This document shows positions 48,312-56,663 of a stretch of DNA of 64,000 nucleotides, piece after piece (within the stretch, counting starts at the first letter, position 1; each line of letters starts with the position of its first letter). The stretch spans positions 372,001 to 436,000 of the forward strand of contig LQXN01000067.1 in assembly GCA_001648575.1 (NCBI GenBank), given 5' to 3'. The notes beneath the pieces were generated by a model. It saw only the letters and a list, made by a program, of their open reading frames with translations, made no database searches and had not been told where the DNA came from. The DNA comes from Sutcliffiella horikoshii DSM 8719 (GTDB taxonomy: Bacteria > Bacillota > Bacilli > Bacillales > Bacillaceae_I). A program made the translations under genes and the position numbers.

Positions 48312-48482
48312 TTATGATATTTTTTCGTACAATTCAATAAGCTGCTGATAGGTCTTTGTTTCTAATTTCTTTTCTCCTACCTCAATATCATTTATTTCAC
48401 TGATCACCAGTTCCTTGGCTACATCTGTTGATATCAATAAGGCAACCAGCAGTTCTTTTTCTTCATGTGTTAAAGTCACCAT
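48312..48482 (-). CDS. ykzF: Small helical protein, ykzF position
   Basis: A 56-residue acidic, helical protein (MVTLTHEEKELLVALLISTD ... KTYQQLIELYEKIS) in the place of ykzF directly after ykuK. The frame extends into ykuK, but AAGGAG occurs 12 bases before the ATG at 48482, after the ykuK stop. Function unknown. The start is the least certain point. Confidence 0.65.
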   Translation of the reverse strand: MVTLTHEEKELLVALLISTDVAKELVISEINDIEVGEKKLETKTYQQLIELYEKIS

Positions 48483-48513
48483 TTCTTCAAACAACTCCTT
48501 TCCATGATATGTT

Positions 48514-49032
48514 TTACTTCGTATAACGGTTTGCATAACAAAAGGCTGTGTATGCATCCGGTTTAATTTTGGCGTCCAAACCCATAGCCGTGATTCTGCC
48601 TGTCATCTCTTGGATGAAATCCTTGGTAGCACCTTTTTGTCCAATATCTAAGTGGATTTCAAAATGGAAATCAGCACCATGCTCCAAGTGTGGCAACAGC
48701 AGGTTTTGTATCTTTTCAAGTTTTTCCACTGAAAACAGCATTGCGATCTCTTGGCTCAAAGCCGTTTCAAGCGATATTTTTTCATGAAGGCTTTTTATGG
48801 CCCTATTGGCGATATACGGTCTTACGCATCCCCATGCACCTTTCCCCACTCTATGGAGGTGTATAGCTGTCATGAACTTTGTCTCCATTTGGTGGACATG
48901 TGAATCGGTTCCAATGGACAGTAAGTAAGGGGCTCTTACATCTTTTTGGATAAACATAAGGATTTTTTCATAAGCTTGTTCAAAAGTAAGGTAGCCGTGG
49001 GTAATATTTATAAATTTACTGGGGTTATCCAT
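48514..49032 (-). CDS. ykuK: YkuK family protein (DUF458)
   Basis: A 172-residue protein of the DUF458/YkuK family, with an RNase H-like fold suggested for the family. Characteristic are YLLSIGTDSHVHQMETKFMT and HFEIHLDIGQKGATKDFI. It has conserved Asp/His positions but no proven activity. AAAGGAAGTGG precedes the ATG. First gene of a ykuK-ykzF unit. Confidence 0.9.
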   Translation of the reverse strand: MDNPSKFINITHGYLTFEQAYEKILMFIQKDVRAPYLLSIGTDSHVHQMETKFMTAIHLHRVGKGAWGCVRPYIANRAIKSLHEKISLETALSQEIAMLFSVEKLEKIQNLLLPHLEHGADFHFEIHLDIGQKGATKDFIQEMTGRITAMGLDAKIKPDAYTAFCYANRYTK

Positions 49033-49183
49033 TTATCCACTTCCTTTTCCGTACTTCCCTTATACTTATATGTTCCTTTCTCCAAAAAAATTATTAAATT
49101 TCTTAATATGTCTGTATATACCTCATTATTGACGGTATTTTATATGGAATATACTTACTAGATTTTTTTCTGAGAAATATTTA

Positions 49184-49210
49184 AAACCAAGCCACATATT
49201 GACTTGGTTT
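49184..49210. other. Unassigned hairpin
   Basis: Perfect arms AAACCAAG / CTTGGTTT with an 11-base loop in the gap between ykuK and the 88-residue gene. No gene ends next to it. It could be a relic terminator or part of the leader of the downstream gene. Confidence 0.5.
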
Positions 49211-49276
49211 ATATTCATTTGCTTTTTTATTACCTGACATTCACGAAAGCTTCTTGAAAGGAGGAAGGACATATGA

Positions 49277-49543
49277 GTGTATATGCAGATTTTTGTGGAA
49301 GTGTTAAATCATCAGGAAAGTGTTCGTCTAATAAAAAAACTTGAAGATGTAACTGGGGCAGCAAGTCCGACTTTATTCCGATTAGTTAATTTCGGCCCTG
49401 AGAATTGTTGTTTGGTTTTATCATATGAAGTAACTTTGGAAACTGGTGCTACTGCAACCAGGAACTTTATTGTAGACTGTAGTGACATCGCTGGAGTCTC
49501 TTACGTAAACGACGGGGACCTTGGCACAGGGAATTCTATTTAA
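49277..49543 (+). CDS. Hypothetical protein with overlapping upstream frame
   Basis: An 88-residue soluble protein I do not recognise (VEVLNHQESVRLIKKLEDVT ... NFIVDCSDIAGVSYVNDG). GTG 49277 has GGAAGG nine bases upstream. A second frame begins at ATG 49273 with AGGAGG at ideal spacing and ends after 23 codons (MSVYADFCGSVKSSGKCSSN, KKT, TGA), overlapping this gene. One is real and the other either a leader peptide or chance. A strong terminator follows. Confidence 0.55.
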   Translation: MYMQIFVEVLNHQESVRLIKKLEDVTGAASPTLFRLVNFGPENCCLVLSYEVTLETGATATRNFIVDCSDIAGVSYVNDGDLGTGNSI

Positions 49544-49554
49544 TCTACAACATT

Positions 49555-49593
49555 AAAGAAGAGAGCTGCAAATAAACAGCTCTCTTCTTTATT
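49555..49593. terminator. Bidirectional terminator
   Basis: Perfect stem AAAGAAGAGAGCTG / CAGCTCTCTTCTTT, serving the 88-residue gene and the converging zinc-ribbon gene. Confidence 0.9.
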
Positions 49594-49597
49594 GGGT

Positions 49598-49741
49598 TTA
49601 TCCTTTACTTGTCTGAATCTGAGTTTTTGAATAGGCGCAATGCGGGCATCGATACATGACATTTTGATTGGAATGTGCTGTAAGCACCTTATCCATCGTT
49701 TCATCCTTATTACATTTAGGACAATGAACAGTTGGCATCAT
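49598..49741 (-). CDS. Small zinc-ribbon protein
   Basis: A 47-residue protein with two Cys-x-x-Cys pairs (VHCPKCNKDE near the start and YRCPHCAYSK near the end), the pattern of a zinc ribbon. Three consecutive ATGs (49744, 49741, 49738) follow AGGAGTGG; the middle one has the best spacing (8 bases). Function unknown; it might bind RNA or zinc. Lies downstream of the yueI-like gene. Confidence 0.72.
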   Translation of the reverse strand: MMPTVHCPKCNKDETMDKVLTAHSNQNVMYRCPHCAYSKTQIQTSKG

Positions 49742-49756
49742 CATAACCACTCCTAT

Positions 49757-50143
49757 TTACAAACTTCTTTTGAACTCTTCTTGATTGACAAATATTTCTT
49801 CCTTATCAATTGCGGTTGGATTGGCAAGCACCAGTCCTATATTAGTGGAAGATGTCTTATCATCAATAATGGTAAAAGGAATATTATTCTCATTCGCAAT
49901 GCGTATATATTTAGATAGATGCATGTAGTCAAGGTCCCCATCCAAGTACAACCTTGATGAAGGATGTCTTTTCATCAGATTTGCAATCGGTTTATATGGT
50001 TTGGGTTGCAAAACTTGACCATTTGTCAAAGCCAGGATAATCCGCTCACGTAACTGAGAAAGGTATTCTCTTCTTTCGCTTGGTTTGGTCTCGGGTGTAC
50101 CTTTTAAACCTCTATCTATATAATCATCAATATTTTTACCCAT
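49757..50143 (-). CDS. yueI: YueI family protein (DUF1694)
   Basis: A 128-residue protein of the YueI/DUF1694 family (YLSQLRERIILALTNGQVLQ ... RLYLDGDLDYMHLSKYIRIA, NNIPFTIIDD). It resembles a small alpha/beta protein; function unknown. GGGGAGGAAA precedes the ATG. In B. subtilis yueI is elsewhere, so the name rests on family, not position. Confidence 0.8.
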   Translation of the reverse strand: MGKNIDDYIDRGLKGTPETKPSERREYLSQLRERIILALTNGQVLQPKPYKPIANLMKRHPSSRLYLDGDLDYMHLSKYIRIANENNIPFTIIDDKTSSTNIGLVLANPTAIDKEEIFVNQEEFKRSL

Positions 50144-50185
50144 ATACTTTTCCTCCCCAATGAATAACAGGTTGCCCTGCCTTTC

Positions 50186-50425
50186 TTAATGGATCAGATC
50201 GAAAATTTCAATCGCAATCATATCTATATTGTCAAATTGAAATGTTTTAGGGTTCTCCCCTTTTAGGAATACTTCCAATTCATATGTATTTGTCTTATCG
50301 AAGAATTTCACACTGCATACTTTTTCTCCATTCACCTCGAAAAAGCGCTGTGCCGGTTCATTTCCAGCCTCCGAAGTTTCCTTTAAATCATTTAGTCTTT
50401 TTACAATCCCTACTAATAGTGACAT
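50186..50425 (-). CDS. ykuJ: YkuJ family protein
   Basis: A 79-residue protein matching YkuJ (SLLVGIVKRLNDLKETSEAG ... RFFEVNGEKVCSVKFFDKTN). A small alpha/beta fold of unknown function. AGGAGAG precedes the ATG. Here it is followed by yueI and the zinc-ribbon gene instead of ykuK directly. Confidence 0.88.
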   Translation of the reverse strand: MSLLVGIVKRLNDLKETSEAGNEPAQRFFEVNGEKVCSVKFFDKTNTYELEVFLKGENPKTFQFDNIDMIAIEIFDLIH

Positions 50426-50641
50426 GTAACAACTCTCCTTCTATTCCTTCCTACCTATATCATTTACCTTGAGTTGGTTGACCATTCGTATTTTTGTACA
50501 AAACCTTCTCTTTTTCCAGTAAAATAAGGGTAGGAAATATAATTATTATAGTGTTCGACCATAACTTCTCTTTTATTGTAGTCTAAAATGACGAATAAAA
50601 CATAAGAAGTTGTGAATTTTTTCTTACGAGGAGCTGTATCC

Positions 50642-50878
50642 ATGAAAATAATCGTCTATACCCAGCCAGAATGTCCGCCATGTCAGGTGGTCAAACAATT
50701 CTTAACTCACCATAATATCACTTATAAAGTTATTGATATAACTGAAGACCTTGAGGCCAGAGATTATTTAGTGCATGAATTACAGTCATTTTCCACTCCT
50801 ACTGTAACAGTGAATGAGCATGTTGTAAAAGGATTTGACCTCCAACAGCTGCAACAACTTATAGGGATAGAAGAGTAA
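50642..50878 (+). CDS. Glutaredoxin/NrdH-like protein
   Basis: A 78-residue thioredoxin-fold protein with the dithiol active site CPPC in YTQPECPPCQVVKQFL, the cis-Pro segment STPTV, and the C-terminal GFDLQQL helix. Likely a reductant for an enzyme such as ribonucleotide reductase or a bacilliredoxin partner. GAGGAG before ATG 50642 excludes the longer frame from 50612. Lies alone between ykuJ and the DUF3993 gene. Confidence 0.87.
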   Translation: MKIIVYTQPECPPCQVVKQFLTHHNITYKVIDITEDLEARDYLVHELQSFSTPTVTVNEHVVKGFDLQQLQQLIGIEE

Positions 50879-50929
50879 CTTTTCTAGTCTCTTTTGCAAG
50901 AGAATACATCATACCATTAAACGGCGAGC

Positions 50930-51080
50930 GTATGAAAGCTTTTTTGCATAATCAATGATAAAAGGCTGTTTTGGCAAACTTCGTTGTTGCTTCGAATACT
51001 CAAACTAGCTTTTAGGCATGCCTATTTCAATGTTTCTAGGCTGAAACCGACAGTTCACCTGTGAATAGCAACATTAGAGC
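50930..51080. repeat. Second dispersed repeat family, longer copy
   Basis: A 150-base non-coding stretch with imperfect inverted ends (GGCAAACTTCGTTGTTGCTT against AGCAACATTAGAGCC) and a right part matching 4303-4343. It lies between converging genes beside a terminator. A plausible but weakly supported second mobile repeat. Confidence 0.4.
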
Positions 51081-51087
51081 CAAATAA

Positions 51088-51111
51088 AAAGAGCGGGGAG
51101 CCCCGCTCTTT
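51088..51111. terminator. Bidirectional terminator
   Basis: Perfect stem AAAGAGCGGGG / CCCCGCTCTTT between the glutaredoxin and DUF3993 genes. Confidence 0.88.
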
Positions 51112-51129
51112 TACTTGATGTGCTCGCAT

Positions 51130-51816
51130 TTACCTTGCTACTAAAAATGACTGATGCTGTTTTTCTTGTATCAACTGTGATGCTATCATCGGTGCTTTGA
51201 CTGCATATGAATGATGATAGAATGGGGAAAAGATATAACCAAAAGAATATAGGTTAGTCAGGAGCGGTTCATATTTTGCCCCTTCTAAATCTGTTTCGTT
51301 TTGATTTTCATTTAAAGAAAGGATATCTTTCACAAAATCCGGTTCTTCGTATTCGAAACCATACTCCACTACTTCCCAACCTGATGTGTTTTTCTTTAGC
51401 TTTACATATTCGTAATGATCATCATAGAGACTTGGCATGTTTTCTTCAGATTGAAAAAATTCATAAACCGTTATGGTCCCTTCTTCTCTCACTATTTTAG
51501 TTTCATCCGTATAGGAAAAGAAAGGTATATAGTAGGCCGGGAAATCTGTCCCATATGTAATATAACCTTCCTTTTCATTGAAAAGGTGTTCCTCTAAAAA
51601 GTTTTTTTGATATTCTGTTGAGAAATAAGGGTTCAATATGTCATCAATTTCCTTCATAGTGTGATGACGTTCACCTAAAGAAAGCTGAGACTGGAACGCT
51701 TCTTGCAAAAATGCAAATACTTCCTGATCTGTATCTTGCCCCTCGGCAGATGCTGCGGTTGAACCAATCAATAATAAAGTTATGATGGAAATTATGCCCG
51801 TCCAATGTTTCAGCAT
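51130..51816 (-). CDS. Secreted DUF3993 family protein
   Basis: A 228-residue protein with an N-terminal signal peptide (WTGIISIITLLLIGSTAASA, cleavage after ASA) and a soluble extracytoplasmic domain (YFSTEYQKNFLEEHLF ... PAYYIPFFSYTDETKIVREE) of the DUF3993 type. Function unknown. AGGAGGAGG before the ATG promises strong translation. Confidence 0.78.
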   Translation of the reverse strand: MLKHWTGIISIITLLLIGSTAASAEGQDTDQEVFAFLQEAFQSQLSLGERHHTMKEIDDILNPYFSTEYQKNFLEEHLFNEKEGYITYGTDFPAYYIPFFSYTDETKIVREEGTITVYEFFQSEENMPSLYDDHYEYVKLKKNTSGWEVVEYGFEYEEPDFVKDILSLNENQNETDLEGAKYEPLLTNLYSFGYIFSPFYHHSYAVKAPMIASQLIQEKQHQSFLVAR

Positions 51817-51964
51817 CTAATTCTCCTCCTCCTATGATGTGTCTACTAATTGTATCAAGAACCGCTGTCGGCATGGACTGTAACCGTTCGTAAAATTAAT
51901 TGGAAAACTGACAAATTATTCACTATATTTATTTACTACCCTACTCAAACAACCTAAAACCAAA

Positions 51965-52180
51965 AAATCCCCTTACAAATGTAAGAGGTTTCAGTGTGTA
52001 GATAGAGCTTAATAAATTATTTAGTTGATCGCAGTGGAAGTCGCTATGACTCCTGCTGACTAGGTAAGCCCCCGCAGGCGTAACTGAGGCTTACGGACCG
52101 CCCTCCAAATAAGCGAAGCGCATTGAACGAAGATCAACTTTTCCACCAGATAACATAACTAATTTTTAGTTTCTCAACAA
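51965..52180. mobile_element. Decayed repeat element E beside a terminator
   Basis: The hairpin AAATCCCCTTAC / GTAAGAGGTTT (51965-51991, with a TTTTTT run on the minus strand) abuts the element end CAGTGTGTAGATAGAG at 51992. The core follows with GTTGATC / GATCAAC boundaries (GTTGATCGCAGTGGAAG ... GAACGAAGATCAAC), and the right arm ends near 52180 (TCTCAACAA). The right hairpin copy is absent. It is closer to element C than to A, B or D. Confidence 0.75.
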
Positions 52181-52193
52181 TTATACATTCCTG

Positions 52194-52424
52194 TTACCTT
52201 AGTGCAGCATATACGATGTATAACAATATCAACACTGTAGCAACGAACATAGAAACAAAAACCGGATTTTTCATCACATAATGATCTTGAACTTTCTCAC
52301 TGATGGAAGAATCCTGCCCAGTAGCTTGCGTATCAGCACGCCTGCCTAACCGATAAGTATAAACCATTGCACCTGTCACGATGATCAAAGCTAATATAGC
52401 CAAAATAAAATCAAAAGAACCCAT
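52194..52424 (-). CDS. Small membrane protein upstream of the element
   Basis: A 76-residue protein with two membrane helices (about 4-24 and 56-74) joined by a polar loop (RLGRRADTQATGQDSSISEK). AGAGGTG before ATG 52424 sets the start. It follows the EAL gene ykuI by 45 bases and is probably co-transcribed with it. No family recognised. Confidence 0.68.
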   Translation of the reverse strand: MGSFDFILAILALIIVTGAMVYTYRLGRRADTQATGQDSSISEKVQDHYVMKNPVFVSMFVATVLILLYIVYAALR

Positions 52425-52489
52425 TCTTTTCACCTCTCCGAGCAATCTATACTCTTAAGGTAAACAAACAAATAATTTCTATTCGTTCT

Positions 52490-53707
52490 TTAAAGAAGAT
52501 CCTGGTTTTCATACAAATAATTATAAGCAATATCAATATATAAGAATTTCCCCTCAGTGATCAAGCACGAATAGGTGCGGACCGTCTCTCCTGTATCTAT
52601 ATCACTATATATGTCTGAGAGTATTCCTTTTCGTTCCATACTCATTTTCATGACATGCTCAAGGAAATACGGCCTCCAACTCCAATTTTTCCCTATTGAA
52701 GACTCTATAGCTGTCCAACAGTCTTCATCTTTCACCATGTTTGATGATAATTGAAATCCATTTTCGTCACAAACATACATACGGAAACTTATCTCTGATA
52801 TCTTTTCGGCTATGGATAGCAGCCATTCATCCAGCTCTTCCATTTCTATCTTCTTTGGTAGTAATGGTTGAATTAGATTTTGAAGCCTGGCTGTAAATTG
52901 ATGTAAGGCCTGGAGCTTTCTTTTTTCATATCTAATGAATTGCTGAAATTTTTCTTTAAGAACTTTTTTGGCGAAATCGTTTTCTATGAAGACAGGAGAG
53001 GGCTTATGGAGATAGTACCCCTGATAATATCTCCCTCCATTTCTCCATGCATATTGGAGCTGAAAGGAAGCTTCCATTCTTTCATATAATAATGTTGCAC
53101 CGATTTTTCTGGAGAGGACGGCCAATGAATGCAATATATCCTGATGGGCTGCCACTTCATAAGATTGTCTCAATATTTCCAGATTCACTTTAATTATATT
53201 CGGGCTTAGCCGACCTATTTTATCCATATTTCCGCCCGCATCTCCTATATTTGCAACAGAGATTTGGATACCATATGTTTTGTAATAGCTAAAGATGTGA
53301 TGCAAGTGTTCATTTTCCTCTTTAGAAGAAAGCCCATCCAGTTCAATCACAATATTATCAAGTCTTAACCCTTTCGGTACATATGTAAGCAAGAGTTCCA
53401 ATAAGGACTCCCCCTGGTCTTCCAACAACAAATCAGCGCTTTGATTAATAAAAACCTTTAGCATGCAGTTTTGTTCTGTAAAATAATTTAGTGCCTTTTG
53501 GATGATGATCTTATCCACTTCAAGCAGATATTCGCTAGGCACAGTCTTGTCACGGAAAAATGGTCCGAGGCTTATTACGTCCCCATTCTCCATCTGAAAT
53601 CTCCCCAGTACTTCATAGCCTATCACTTCTTGGGCGTCGGCACTGAAAATTGCTTGATAATAGGGAGTGGCCCTTTCTATATTGGCCATAACATCTAGTG
53701 GGTCCAT
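52490..53707 (-). CDS. ykuI: EAL-domain protein YkuI, degenerate
   Basis: A 405-residue protein with an EAL c-di-GMP phosphodiesterase fold (about 15-245) and the C-terminal YkuI_C sensor domain (about 250-405). The catalytic motifs are eroded: EVLGR replaces EALLR, VANIGDAGG stands at the DDFGTG position, and IIKVNLEIL has Asn where IKID has Asp. B. subtilis YkuI is likewise regarded as a binding rather than hydrolysing protein. ATG with AGGGGAG. Likely a c-di-GMP-responsive signalling protein. Confidence 0.9.
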   Translation of the reverse strand: MDPLDVMANIERATPYYQAIFSADAQEVIGYEVLGRFQMENGDVISLGPFFRDKTVPSEYLLEVDKIIIQKALNYFTEQNCMLKVFINQSADLLLEDQGESLLELLLTYVPKGLRLDNIVIELDGLSSKEENEHLHHIFSYYKTYGIQISVANIGDAGGNMDKIGRLSPNIIKVNLEILRQSYEVAAHQDILHSLAVLSRKIGATLLYERMEASFQLQYAWRNGGRYYQGYYLHKPSPVFIENDFAKKVLKEKFQQFIRYEKRKLQALHQFTARLQNLIQPLLPKKIEMEELDEWLLSIAEKISEISFRMYVCDENGFQLSSNMVKDEDCWTAIESSIGKNWSWRPYFLEHVMKMSMERKGILSDIYSDIDTGETVRTYSCLITEGKFLYIDIAYNYLYENQDLL

Positions 53708-53799
53708 CTTTTTTCTCCCCTTTGCCTTTGTTTGGAATGATTATACCACGGCAGAAGAGTAATAAGACAAGATTTTAGGGCAAATGCAATTCGTAAAAA

Positions 53800-54372
53800 T
53801 TAATAGAGTCTCTTCGGTATTTTTAACGATTGCCCGATTTTCAGGCAATCTGTACTCAGGCTGTTCATTTTCCTGATAGCTTCACGGGATATATCATACC
53901 TTTGAGCAATTTTTATAATGCTGTCAGATGTTACAACTGTATGAAGATAACACGGTATTTTCAAGTCCATTCCGGCAAATACTGTGTCTCCTTCCAAATG
54001 ATTTGCCTTCTTGAGGCAAGTTTCATTAATGGATAGCTTTTGCGCTATATCTTCAAGGGTTTCATTTGACTGGATTTTATAAACTGCATGTGCGGGACCT
54101 TCTATCAGTTCCCTTCCAGCTCCATTTTTTTCATCTAAAACTGCAACAAGGAACTGTTGGAATTTTATACGATAACTCTCTACAGCTGTACCCTTGGGTA
54201 GTACTTGCATGGCATATTTTCTGGCTGATTCCAATAAATTTTTTCTTTTTGATATATGTTGTTCTCTGCTGTCATATTCCACTGCGAATTCATAAAAAGC
54301 TTCTGTCGGATTGATGAAAACCGTTAACTCTTTGTTGGTTTCATCCCATTCATACTTATAAAAGATGCTCAC
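53800..54372 (-). CDS. Double-LysM protein
   Basis: A 190-residue protein with two C-terminal LysM domains (AVYKIQSNETLEDIAQKLSI, TVVTSDSIIKIAQRYDISRE) and an unrecognised N-terminal domain (SIFYKYEWDETNKELTVFIN). No signal peptide, so binding of peptidoglycan would be intracellular or in the spore, as for SpoVID/SafA-type proteins. GTG at 54372, seven bases after AGGAGG, is the clear start. Takes the position of ykuG/ykuH. Confidence 0.75.
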   Translation of the reverse strand: MSIFYKYEWDETNKELTVFINPTEAFYEFAVEYDSREQHISKRKNLLESARKYAMQVLPKGTAVESYRIKFQQFLVAVLDEKNGAGRELIEGPAHAVYKIQSNETLEDIAQKLSINETCLKKANHLEGDTVFAGMDLKIPCYLHTVVTSDSIIKIAQRYDISREAIRKMNSLSTDCLKIGQSLKIPKRLY

Positions 54373-54429
54373 TGGTTTTCCTCCTTTTTGCTTAGTATGG
54401 ACAAAAACTGTGGGCAAGTATGAAAAAAA

Positions 54430-54461
54430 CGCATGGAAGCATTTTTCAATGCTTCCATGCG
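54430..54461 (-). terminator. fadH terminator
   Basis: Perfect 14-base stem CGCATGGAAGCATT / AATGCTTCCATGCG followed by a T run on the minus strand. Confidence 0.92.
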
Positions 54462-54468
54462 CAAGGAT

Positions 54469-55233
54469 TTAAAACGGGAATGGTTGAAGCCATTGACCTC
54501 CATCCATAGTGATACATTCCCCATTTATGTAAGCTGCTTTGTCTGAACTTATGAAAAATGCCAGTTCCGCAATCTCTTCAGGAGTACCAAACCGCTTCAA
54601 CGGCACGCTATCTGCAACTTTTTTCGCTTCCTCCTCAGACTGCATTAGCTTGTCTGCTCCACCTGTCCTCTCGATCGGGCCGGGTGCTATTGCATTTACT
54701 CGAATCCCATATTTTGTACCCCATTCCACGGCGAGTGTCCTTGTCAGGGAAAGAACACCAGCTTTAGCTGCAGCGGAATGTACCACTCCTGCACCTGCAT
54801 TCCAAGCGTAGGTTGCAACCATATTGATCATACTGCCTTTTTCATTTCGTGCCATCCAGTATTTACCCACTGCAGAACTGCAGTAAAATGTCCCATTCAG
54901 AACAATATCTATGACCGACTTCCATCCGTTTACTGAAAGCTTTTCCGCAGGACAGATAAAGTTCCCTGCTGCATTATTTACAAGAACGTCAATTCTTCCA
55001 AACTTCTCATCCGTGAGTTTGACCATATGCTCGGCATGATCTGGTTCTCTAACATCCATTTGAATAGTCAAAACTTGCCCTTCTGAACACTGGATTTCTT
55101 CCTTGGCTTTGGCGAGCCGGTCCAGGTCCCTGCCAGTGATGACAACATTATAACCTTCTTTCGCAAATTTCATAGCCATATATTTCCCCATTCCACTTGA
55201 ACCGCCGGTGATAATGACGACTTTGTTTTCCAT
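54469..55233 (-). CDS. fadH: 2,4-dienoyl-CoA reductase (SDR family)
   Basis: A 254-residue short-chain dehydrogenase for beta-oxidation of unsaturated fatty acids (YkuF in B. subtilis). NADP-binding ITGGSSGMGKYMA, NNAAGNFICPAE, and a catalytic region in which the usual Tyr is replaced: NMVATYAWNAGAGVVHSAAA KAG places Lys but not the normal YxxxK. That is normal for dienoyl-CoA reductases. GGGGGAG before the ATG. Divergent from ykuE. Confidence 0.9.
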   Translation of the reverse strand: MENKVVIITGGSSGMGKYMAMKFAKEGYNVVITGRDLDRLAKAKEEIQCSEGQVLTIQMDVREPDHAEHMVKLTDEKFGRIDVLVNNAAGNFICPAEKLSVNGWKSVIDIVLNGTFYCSSAVGKYWMARNEKGSMINMVATYAWNAGAGVVHSAAAKAGVLSLTRTLAVEWGTKYGIRVNAIAPGPIERTGGADKLMQSEEEAKKVADSVPLKRFGTPEEIAELAFFISSDKAAYINGECITMDGGQWLQPFPF

Positions 55234-55440
55234 ATGAAATTCTCCCCCAATCCTATGTCTCTATATTATTTTAACCTAATATTCATAATTATTAAAATGT
55301 TTTATGTCACCCATTCTAAATATTTACCAACAAAAGTAGATAGTAAGAATGAGAAATTTCAATGGAAATGGTGCTATAATGAGTATGCATTTACAACAGT
55401 TGGAGTAGACAATCAATAAATTAGAGATAGGTTGATTATA

Positions 55441-56301
55441 TTGGCTAAGGTAACAAGACGAGGCTTTTTCAAACGAATATTCATACTAGCCTTCACAGCT
55501 CTTCTGACAAGTGGAGCAGGCTATTATTATGCAAGATACATTGAACCCAAACAAATAAAAATATTAAAACATACCATCAAACACCCAGCCATCCCAGAAA
55601 GTTTTTCCGGTATAAAAATTGCTCAATTTTCTGATACTCATATCGGCCATCACTTCAATAAAGCCGATCTGGAGAAAGTCATTCGCAAAATAAATGAAGA
55701 GGAACCTGACATCGTCGTTTTTACAGGAGATTTAATGGACAACCCACTGGAATATGACAGCTCTTATAACCTTATTGGAATATTGAGCAAGGTCAAGGCC
55801 CCTTTAGGAAAGTTTGCAATCTTCGGGAACCATGATCATGGGGGATATGGGACAGAGACCTATGAAGAAATCATGGAAGAATCAGATTTCACTGTATTAA
55901 AGAATGAAAATACATTTGTGGAGATAATTGATGGCAGCAGAATCTATATTGCCGGTGTGGATGATTTAATGCTTGGCAGACCCGATTTCCGTGAAACCCT
56001 TAAGGGCATTCCAGATGAGGCATATACCATTTTGTTGGCACATGAGGGGGATGCGGCTGATTCCATTGCCGAACAGTTCCATGTTAACCTACAATTATCC
56101 GGGCATTCACATGGTGGACAGGTTCAACTACCATTCATAGGACCTCTTATCACCCCTCCTCTTGGTTCCAAATTTTTTGAGGGATTTTATCAACTGGACG
56201 ATTTGACCCTTTACGTGAATAAAGGACTCGGAACGACCAGACAGCCATACCGCTTTTTGGCACCTCCTGAAATCAGCTTTTTCACTTTAGAAAAGGAATA
56301 G
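55441..56301 (+). CDS. ykuE: Tat-exported metallophosphoesterase YkuE
   Basis: A 286-residue calcineurin-like phosphoesterase with a twin-arginine signal (TRRGFFKRIFILAFTALLTS). Metal motifs FSDTHIGHH, VFTGDLMDN, FGNHDHGG and SGHSHGG are complete. B. subtilis YkuE is a Tat substrate bound to the wall. TTG at 55441 (AGG nine bases upstream) is preferred over TTG 55432, which touches the site. tatAy/tatCy are not in the window. Confidence 0.93.
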   Translation: MAKVTRRGFFKRIFILAFTALLTSGAGYYYARYIEPKQIKILKHTIKHPAIPESFSGIKIAQFSDTHIGHHFNKADLEKVIRKINEEEPDIVVFTGDLMDNPLEYDSSYNLIGILSKVKAPLGKFAIFGNHDHGGYGTETYEEIMEESDFTVLKNENTFVEIIDGSRIYIAGVDDLMLGRPDFRETLKGIPDEAYTILLAHEGDAADSIAEQFHVNLQLSGHSHGGQVQLPFIGPLITPPLGSKFFEGFYQLDDLTLYVNKGLGTTRQPYRFLAPPEISFFTLEKE

Positions 56302-56355
56302 GAGATTCATTTCAACGGTTTTTTCTAATTTATTTGGGCTACCCGGTACAAGCGC

Positions 56356-56381
56356 ACAGCTTTCCTTATTCCCATACATTA
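56356..56381 (+). promoter_or_regulatory. SigK-like promoter candidate
   Basis: AC (56356) and, after 15 bases, CATA-CAT-TA (56373-56381), matching the mother-cell SigK consensus AC / CATANNNTA. It lies about 20 bases upstream of the ribosome site of the Pro/Tyr-rich gene. A short consensus, so chance is possible. Confidence 0.45.
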
Positions 56382-56412
56382 TAGGGACACTATAAAGGAG
56401 GCGTATGTCTTG

Positions 56413-56580
56413 ATGAATCGTAATTTCCCACAAAATAGATTTATAGGAGGATTTGGCTTTCCTTTCTTTCCATTTTTAGGTGGATTGGCAGTCGGTTCCC
56501 TGTTAGCGCCAAGGCCCATTTACTACCCACCATACCCCTATTATGCACCGTATCCGCCATATCCTTATTATTATAGATAA
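56413..56580 (+). CDS. Pro/Tyr-rich small protein, possible spore coat component
   Basis: A 55-residue protein: MNRNFPQNRFIGGFGFPFFP, a short hydrophobic Gly/Leu stretch, then a tail made of PYP/YYP repeats. AAAGGAGG lies eight bases before an in-frame TTG (56410) and 11 before the ATG (56413); either may start. Pro/Tyr-rich tails of this kind occur in coat and crust proteins of Bacillus spores. The SigK-like promoter and ykuD next door support this. No family recognised. Confidence 0.7.
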   Translation: MNRNFPQNRFIGGFGFPFFPFLGGLAVGSLLAPRPIYYPPYPYYAPYPPYPYYYR

Positions 56581-56663
56581 TGGTGACACGGTAAGAATAG
56601 CCGCTGCATCAAGTGCAACGGCTTTTTGTCTCGCTTTACATTAAAATAAAGGTGGTGATATAG

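Noticed and set aside
51965-52180. Element E as a classical insertion sequence
   Set aside because: At about 200 bases it has no room for a transposase and no coding potential; it is a non-autonomous repeat.
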